Positions 58,999-64,000 of a DNA stretch of 64,000 nt are shown one piece after another. Source of the stretch: Pseudomonas sp. MH9.2. Lineage in GTDB: Bacteria; Pseudomonadota; Gammaproteobacteria; Pseudomonadales; Pseudomonadaceae. Made by a program: the position numbers and the translations under genes. The notes beneath the pieces are model-generated. The model saw only the letters and a program-made list of their open reading frames with translations, was not told the origin of the DNA and searched no databases. How positions within the stretch are numbered: position 1 is the first letter of the stretch; every line of letters begins with the position of its first letter. The DNA is taken from NCBI RefSeq assembly GCF_034353875.1, contig NZ_CP133784.1, positions 1,054,001 through 1,118,000 of the forward strand, read 5' to 3'.

Positions 58999-59202
58999 AT
59001 GGATATCGGAGACTTACGCGGTCTTGGCACGCTGGTGGTGGCAATCGCATTTATCGGGTTGGCCTTTTGGGTCTTCAACAGTAAACGCAATCCGGAGTTC
59101 GCTGAAGCGCGCATGGCGCCTTTCGCGGACGAACCGCTGCCATCTCACGCTGAAGAACAATCTGTTGTAGAGCACCCTGTTGAGCGGAGTACCCAGCCAT
59201 GA
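58999..59202 (+). CDS. ccoQ: CcoQ, small cbb3 oxidase subunit (first operon)
   Basis: A 67-residue single-helix protein ([20 protein letters not shown], about 12-31) with an acidic tail ([13 protein letters not shown]). CcoQ stabilises the complex and helps signal oxidase activity in related bacteria. It starts 3 bases after ccoO and overlaps ccoP by 4 bases (ATGA). Confidence 0.93.
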   Translation: MDIGDLRGLGTLVVAIAFIGLAFWVFNSKRNPEFAEARMAPFADEPLPSHAEEQSVVEHPVERSTQP

Positions 59203-60149
59203 CCACATTTTGGAGTACCTACATCTGTGTACTGACCATCGGCAGCCTGATCGGCCTTACGTGGCTGCTGATCGGCACCCGTAAGGGCGAAACCAAAGGC
59301 AGTACCGATCAGACCATGGGGCACAGCTTCGACGGCATTGAGGAGTACGACAACCCACTGCCCCAATGGTGGTTCATGTTGTTTGCCGCAACTCTGGTGT
59401 TCGCGGTCGGCTACCTGATCCTCTACCCAGGCCTGGGCAACTGGAAAGGCATTCTCCCCGGCTATGCGAATGGCTGGACCAGTGTCAATGAGTGGCAAAA
59501 GGAAATGGACAAGGCTGACACCAAGTTTGGGCCTATTTTCGCCAAATTTGCTGCCATGCCCGTGGAAGCAGTCGCCAAAGACCCACAAGCGCTGAAGATG
59601 GGCGGACGACTGTTCGCCTCCAACTGCGCCGTCTGCCACGGTTCGGATGCTCGGGGGGCCTATGGCTTTCCCAACCTGACAGATACCATTTGGCGATGGG
59701 GCGGCAGCGCCGACACTATCAAGACCACCATCATGGGTGGCCGTATAGCCGGCATGCCAGCCTGGGGTCCGATTCTCGGTGAGGAAGGGGTGAAAAACGT
59801 CGCAGCGTATGTACGTCACTCCCTCGCAGGACTGCCATTGCCAGCCGATGAAACCGCCAATGTCGAAGCCGGACAGCAAGTGTTCAACACCAATTGCGTA
59901 GCCTGCCACGGCGCAACAGGTCAAGGCACGCAAGCGATGGGGGCGCCGAACCTGACGCAACCGACCGGTTTCATCTACGGCAGCAGTCTGACCCAGTTGC
60001 AGCAGACTATCCGTTATGGTCGTCAAGGTCAGATGCCAGCGCAGAGCGAGCAGCTGGGCAATGACAAGGTGCAGTTGTTAGCCGCCTATGTTTATAGCCT
60101 GTCACAGGGTACTGCTCAGCAAGAGGCGCCAACAGCCAAGGCACAATAA
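59199..60149 (+). CDS. ccoP: Cytochrome cbb3 oxidase diheme subunit III (first operon)
   Basis: A 316-residue diheme cytochrome c. Two N-terminal helices (about 5-25 and 55-80) flank the conserved [17 protein letters not shown]. Two heme c motifs follow, CAVCHG and CVACHG, each in a cytochrome c domain with axial Met in MPAWGP and GQMPAQ. It accepts electrons from the bc1 complex or soluble cytochromes. Compared with the second copy it lacks about nine residues in the loop after LPGYA. Coupled to ccoQ by overlap. Confidence 0.96.
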   Translation: MTTFWSTYICVLTIGSLIGLTWLLIGTRKGETKGSTDQTMGHSFDGIEEYDNPLPQWWFMLFAATLVFAVGYLILYPGLGNWKGILPGYANGWTSVNEWQKEMDKADTKFGPIFAKFAAMPVEAVAKDPQALKMGGRLFASNCAVCHGSDARGAYGFPNLTDTIWRWGGSADTIKTTIMGGRIAGMPAWGPILGEEGVKNVAAYVRHSLAGLPLPADETANVEAGQQVFNTNCVACHGATGQGTQAMGAPNLTQPTGFIYGSSLTQLQQTIRYGRQGQMPAQSEQLGNDKVQLLAAYVYSLSQGTAQQEAPTAKAQ

Positions 60150-60654
60150 CGATTCAGCAACCCGGACAATCTCTGGGCTGTGCGTGAATGCCGCTCCTGT
60201 TACAGGAGCGGCAACTCCTTTCCCTCCGCGACCAAGTGTCGCACCCGTCGTTAGTACACCTTCCCACTCCCGACATTCAGGACTAAGCTTGCCGGCATAG
60301 TGGACTGCCAACAGTGGGCCACAGGTCAAGTGATACGAATGTTTTCGGCGATTGTGCTCGATAACTTGCGCAAAAAGCTCATCTACAGCGGCTATGGTCC
60401 GCGGGTTGTTGGTTTTGCGTTTTGTTTCGTCCTTTTCCCGCTGCATTCCGCCAGCCTGGAACCCTCACTTTTTTTCGTCCACTGCGGCATTTCGTCACTG
60501 CGCCTGACAGCTCCCTGACCGTGCTGAAATGACCGCAGAATCAGCTTCAGGAAGCGGTTGCAAGGCGTTGATCGCATTGCAATGGCAACTCGCTTTCTCC
60601 ATACTGCGGCCGCTTTTTTATCCCTAAAAAACACCCAAACCGTGGAACCTTAGA
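60150..60654. other. Gene-free spacer between the two cco operons
   Basis: 505 bases with open frames but none protein-like. It starts with a hairpin at 60190-60212. No full ANR/FNR box (TTGAT-N4-ATCAA) is present; TTGATCGCATTGCAA near 60567 matches only one half. It must hold the promoter of the second operon. Confidence 0.6.
60190..60212 (+). terminator. Hairpin after the first ccoP
   Basis: GCCGCTCCTG (60190-60199) and CAGGAGCGGC (60203-60212) form a perfect 10-bp stem with a 3-base loop, followed by AACTCCTTT. Probable terminator of the first cco operon. Confidence 0.65.
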
Positions 60655-62097
60655 ATGAGCACAGCAATCAGTCCGACTGCTTATAACTATAAGGTAGTCC
60701 GCCAGTTCGCCATCATGACGGTGGTCTGGGGGATCCTTGGCATGGGGCTTGGTGTCTTTATCGCCTCACAGCTTGTTTGGCCCGAGTTAAACCTCGGCCT
60801 TCCGTGGACGACTTTTGGACGCTTACGCCCGCTGCACACAAACCTGGTGATCTTCGCCTTCGGTGGTTGTGCACTGTTTGCCACTTCTTACTATGTCGTG
60901 CAGCGAACCTGCCAAACGCGACTGATCTCCGACAGCATGGCCGCCTTCCACTTCTGGGGATGGCAAGCAGTGATCGTCGGCGCAGGCATCACGTTGCCGC
61001 TGGGCTACACCACTACTAAGGAATACGCCGAACTGGAATGGCCTCTCGCCATTTTGCTGGCCATCGTCTGGGTAACCTACGCTGCGGTGTTCTTTGGCAC
61101 CATCATGAAGCGCAAAACCAAGCACATTTATGTGGGCCTCTGGTTCTATGGCGCCTTCATCCTCGTGACGGCGATGCTGCATATCGTCAACCACGCGTCG
61201 CTGCCCGTGACCCTCTTCAAGTCCTACTCGGCCTACTCCGGTGCGACTGATGCGATGATCCAGTGGTGGTACGGCCACAACGCGGTAGGTTTCTTCCTGA
61301 CCACCGGCTTCCTGGGGATGATGTACTACTTCGTTCCGAAGCAGGCCGAGCGTCCGATCTACTCCTATCGCCTGTCGATCGTGCACTTCTGGGCACTGAT
61401 CACCCTGTACATCTGGGCAGGCCCGCACCACTTGCACTACACCGCTCTGCCAGATTGGGCTCAGTCGCTGGGCATGGCGATGTCGATGATTCTGCTGGCG
61501 CCAAGCTGGGGCGGCATGATCAACGGCATGATGACGCTGTCAGGTGCATGGCACAAACTGCGTACCGACCCGATTCTGCGCTTCCTGGTCGTATCGCTGG
61601 CGTTCTACGGCATGTCGACCTTCGAAGGCCCGATGATGGCCATCAAGACCGTCAACTCGCTGTCTCACTACACTGACTGGACCATCGGCCACGTACACGC
61701 CGGCGCTCTCGGCTGGGTAGCGATGATCTCGATCGGTTCGCTGTACCACATGATCCCGAAAATCTTCGGTCGCCCTCAGATGCACAGTGTTGGCTTGATC
61801 AACACCCACTTCTGGCTGGCTACCATCGGTACCGTTCTTTACATCGCTTCGATGTGGGTCAACGGCATCACCCAGGGTTTGATGTGGCGTGCGATCAACG
61901 ACGACGGCACCCTCACTTACTCCTTCGTCGAAGCATTGCAAGCCAGCCATCCGGGCTTCATCGTCCGCGCACTGGGTGGTGCATTCTTCGCCAGCGGCAT
62001 GCTGTTCATGGCTTACAACGTGTTCCGCACCGTACGCGCCTCGAACCCGGCTGAAGCTGAAGCCGCCGCTCAGATCGCTGTAGTTGGAGCTCACTGA
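60655..62097 (+). CDS. ccoN: Cytochrome cbb3 oxidase subunit I (second operon)
   Basis: A 480-residue paralogue of the CcoN encoded at 56952, identical over long stretches of the catalytic core and with all the same His ligands ([48 protein letters not shown]). Differences cluster in the first 120 residues and at the C terminus, which ends AQIAVVGAH. By order it matches ccoN1, the constitutive oxidase of P. aeruginosa. It overlaps ccoO by one base (TGATGA). Confidence 0.96.
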   Translation: MSTAISPTAYNYKVVRQFAIMTVVWGILGMGLGVFIASQLVWPELNLGLPWTTFGRLRPLHTNLVIFAFGGCALFATSYYVVQRTCQTRLISDSMAAFHFWGWQAVIVGAGITLPLGYTTTKEYAELEWPLAILLAIVWVTYAAVFFGTIMKRKTKHIYVGLWFYGAFILVTAMLHIVNHASLPVTLFKSYSAYSGATDAMIQWWYGHNAVGFFLTTGFLGMMYYFVPKQAERPIYSYRLSIVHFWALITLYIWAGPHHLHYTALPDWAQSLGMAMSMILLAPSWGGMINGMMTLSGAWHKLRTDPILRFLVVSLAFYGMSTFEGPMMAIKTVNSLSHYTDWTIGHVHAGALGWVAMISIGSLYHMIPKIFGRPQMHSVGLINTHFWLATIGTVLYIASMWVNGITQGLMWRAINDDGTLTYSFVEALQASHPGFIVRALGGAFFASGMLFMAYNVFRTVRASNPAEAEAAAQIAVVGAH

Positions 62098-62705
62098 TGA
62101 GACACGAAGTAGTCGAGAAGAATATCGGCCTGCTGGCCTTCTTCATGGTTATCGCCGTCAGCATCGGCGGCCTGACCCAGATCGTCCCCCTGTTTTTTCA
62201 GGACGTGACCAACAAGCCGGTTGAAGGCATGAAGCCTCGCCCGGCGCTGGAACTCGAAGGCCGCGATGTTTTCATCGCCAACGGTTGTGTCGGCTGCCAC
62301 TCGCAGATGATCCGTCCGTTCCGTGCTGAAACCGAACGCTACGGCCACTACTCGGTCGCTGGTGAAAGCGTCTGGGACCACCCGTTCCTGTGGGGTTCCA
62401 AGCGTACCGGTCCGGACCTGGCCCGCGTCGGCGGTCGTTACTCCGATGACTGGCAGCGCGCGCACTTGTACAACCCGCGCAACGTAGTGCCCGAGTCGAA
62501 AATGCCTGCCTACCCGTTCTTGGTAGAAAACAAGCTCGACGGCAAGGACACCCCGAAAAAAATGGAAGTCTTGCGTACGCTCGGCGTCCCTTACACCGAC
62601 GAAGACATCGCCGGTGCAAGTGCTGCTGTGAAAGGCAAAACTGAAATGGATGCGTTGGTCGCCTACCTGCAAGGTCTGGGCACCATCATCAAAAGCAAAC
62701 GGTGA
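62097..62705 (+). CDS. ccoO: Cytochrome cbb3 oxidase subunit II (second operon)
   Basis: A 202-residue membrane-anchored monoheme cytochrome c, nearly identical to the first copy around the CXXCH ([14 protein letters not shown]) and the [20 protein letters not shown] block. The N-terminal helix is [23 protein letters not shown]. It starts within the ccoN stop codon, so the two are translationally coupled. Confidence 0.96.
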   Translation: MRHEVVEKNIGLLAFFMVIAVSIGGLTQIVPLFFQDVTNKPVEGMKPRPALELEGRDVFIANGCVGCHSQMIRPFRAETERYGHYSVAGESVWDHPFLWGSKRTGPDLARVGGRYSDDWQRAHLYNPRNVVPESKMPAYPFLVENKLDGKDTPKKMEVLRTLGVPYTDEDIAGASAAVKGKTEMDALVAYLQGLGTIIKSKR

Positions 62706-62710
62706 TATTG

Positions 62711-62902
62711 ATGGATATGGGGATGATTCGCGGCCTGGGCACCGTCGTAGTGATGGTGGCTTTTATCGGCCTGGCATTGTGGGTATTCAGCGGACGACGC
62801 AAGGCAGAGTTCGACGAAGCAACTTTGCTGCCCTTCGCGGATGACCCCGAAGCCATCAAGCACGTTGAGCAAGAGCAAGCTTCTAGGAGTAACAAAGAAT
62901 GA
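62711..62902 (+). CDS. ccoQ: CcoQ, small cbb3 oxidase subunit (second operon)
   Basis: A 63-residue single-helix protein ([17 protein letters not shown], about 9-25) with the basic border SGRRKAEF and an acidic tail ([15 protein letters not shown]). ATG 62711 is selected; the frame opens slightly earlier inside ccoO. It overlaps ccoP by 4 bases. Confidence 0.92.
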   Translation: MDMGMIRGLGTVVVMVAFIGLALWVFSGRRKAEFDEATLLPFADDPEAIKHVEQEQASRSNKE

Positions 62903-63876
62903 CTACTTTCTGGAGTCTGTACGTCACAGTCCTCAGTTTGGGTACCATCTTCGCCCTGACCTGGCTGCTGCTGTCCACCCGCAAGGGCCAGCGCAGCGAA
63001 GCGACAGAAGAAAAAGTGGGCCATTCCTTCGACGGTATCGAGGAATACGACAACCCACTGCCAAAATGGTGGTTCATGCTGTTCGTGGGCACCATCATCT
63101 TCGCGCTGGGCTATCTGGTGCTTTACCCGGGTCTGGGTAACTGGAAAGGCCTGCTGCCTGGCTATTCCTACCTGGACAACGACAAGAAAACCGAATTCGC
63201 CAATGGCCAATCCGGTTGGACTGGCGTGCACGAATGGGAAAAAGAAATGGCTAAATCGGATGCTCGATTTGGTCCGATTTTTGCCAAATTCGCATCCATG
63301 CCGATCGAAGAAGTCGCCAAAGACCCGCAAGCTTTGAAGATGGGGGGCCGACTGTTCGCCTCCAACTGCTCAGTTTGCCATGGCTCCGACGCCAAAGGTG
63401 CTTACGGCTTCCCGAACCTGACCGACGAAGACTGGCGTTGGGGTGGTGAACCGGAAACCATCAAGACCACCATCATGGGTGGCCGCCATGCGGTCATGCC
63501 TGCTTGGGGTCCAGTCATTGGTGACCAGGGCGTACGCGACGTCGCAGCGTTCGTTACCACCCAACTGGATGGCCGCAAGCTGCCTGAAGACGCTAACGCC
63601 GATCCGGTTGCTGGCCAGAAACTGTTCGCTACCAACTGCGTGGCATGCCACGGTCCGGAAGGTAAAGGCACCGCTGCAATGGGCGCACCTAACCTGACTC
63701 ACCCGGCGGCATTCATCTACGGTTCGAGCTTCGCGCAACTGCAGCAGACCATCCGTTACGGCCGTCAGGGCCAGATGCCTGCTCAGGCATTGCTGCAAGG
63801 CAATGACAAGGTTCACCTGCTGGCTGCTTACGTCTACAGCCTCTCCCATGGAGACAAGGCTGCTGCCGCTGAGTAA
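62899..63876 (+). CDS. ccoP: Cytochrome cbb3 oxidase diheme subunit III (second operon)
   Basis: A 325-residue diheme cytochrome c. It has two N-terminal helices, [17 protein letters not shown] between them, and the CXXCH motifs CSVCHG and CVACHG. Compared with the first copy it carries a longer loop ([18 protein letters not shown]) after the second helix. It ends the second operon; a strong terminator follows after 21 bases. The ccoG assembly gene expected next in Pseudomonas is beyond the window. Confidence 0.96.
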   Translation: MTTFWSLYVTVLSLGTIFALTWLLLSTRKGQRSEATEEKVGHSFDGIEEYDNPLPKWWFMLFVGTIIFALGYLVLYPGLGNWKGLLPGYSYLDNDKKTEFANGQSGWTGVHEWEKEMAKSDARFGPIFAKFASMPIEEVAKDPQALKMGGRLFASNCSVCHGSDAKGAYGFPNLTDEDWRWGGEPETIKTTIMGGRHAVMPAWGPVIGDQGVRDVAAFVTTQLDGRKLPEDANADPVAGQKLFATNCVACHGPEGKGTAAMGAPNLTHPAAFIYGSSFAQLQQTIRYGRQGQMPAQALLQGNDKVHLLAAYVYSLSHGDKAAAAE

Positions 63877-63897
63877 AGCGAACGCGTGACCGCAACA

Positions 63898-63942
63898 CAC
63901 AACGGCCCCGCCAGTGAAAACTGGCGGGGCCGTTGTGGTTTT
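63898..63942 (+). terminator. Intrinsic terminator of the second cco operon
   Basis: A perfect 18-bp stem (63898-63915 with 63920-63937) with a GAAA tetraloop, followed by GTTTT. One of the strongest terminators in the window. Confidence 0.92.
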
Positions 63943-64000
63943 AGCTGTCTGATGATTTAGCCATACAGACCCCTTCGAGAATAAATTCGCGTACGGGTGA

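Noticed and set aside
60102..60518. Open frames between the two cco operons
   Set aside because: No ribosome binding site, rare codons and no recognisable motif; they span a terminator hairpin.
60560..60580. ANR/FNR box before the second ccoN (TTGATCGCATTGCAA)
   Set aside because: Only the left half fits TTGAT-N4-ATCAA, and the cognate P. aeruginosa operon is not ANR-dependent.

Overview
The window reads as one contiguous piece of a Pseudomonas chromosome, most like the P. fluorescens group. The grounds are the gene set and order (PrmB, Smr, FolE; the PA1571-like small protein, PdxB, PmpM, TusA, RlmM, AcnA, Aer, then two tandem cbb3 oxidase operons), GC-rich codon use and AAGGAG-type ribosome binding sites. 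No rRNA, tRNA, CRISPR array or transposase gene was seen.

Layout. 1-5973 is core metabolism and small stress-type proteins: the 3' part of prmB, an isochorismatase-fold hydrolase, an Smr protein, a tiny lipoprotein, a triple-BON protein, folE and a membrane-anchored glutaredoxin. 6007-22600 is a run of single genes: an LprI-like protein, a divergent MFS/CGNR pair, a GST, a divergent aminotransferase/MarR pair with two clear operators, a BenE transporter, an HBM-type chemoreceptor, LD-carboxypeptidase, a class V aminotransferase, an MscS-cNMP channel, an SDR, a CurA-like reductase, pyrF, a DUF2897-like protein and a periplasmic binding protein. 22611-31731 is the acyclic terpene (citronellol/geraniol) utilisation locus atuR-atuABCDEF, with two operator-like palindromes between atuR and atuA. 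31780-44895 returns to core genes: an exonuclease, ppnP, an ABC exporter, pdxB, pmpM, tusA, rlmM, acnA, a CPBP protease and an Aer-like receptor.

The accessory part is 44.9-56.1 kb, between the Aer-like receptor and the cbb3 operons. It holds a family of paralogous proteins built from a roughly 100-residue beta-rich module (signature GD.(I/V).L.WG ... (V/I).Y.V). There is one short member (45652-46302), one frameshifted member (49049-50900), one intact five-module member (51162-53021), one giant member with about seven modules and a C-terminal extension (53091-56111), and a decayed remnant (about 45101-45313). A pertactin-like autotransporter lies among them on the opposite strand. Several copies share upstream DNA blocks, and a GacA-box-like palindrome (TGTAGG-N6-CCTACA) occurs in the same interval. 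None of the module proteins has an obvious signal peptide and I do not recognise a described function. This is the best candidate for an undescribed system here.

56173-63876 is an alpha/beta hydrolase followed by two complete ccoNOQP operons for the high-affinity cbb3 terminal oxidase, closed by a perfect 18-bp-stem terminator.
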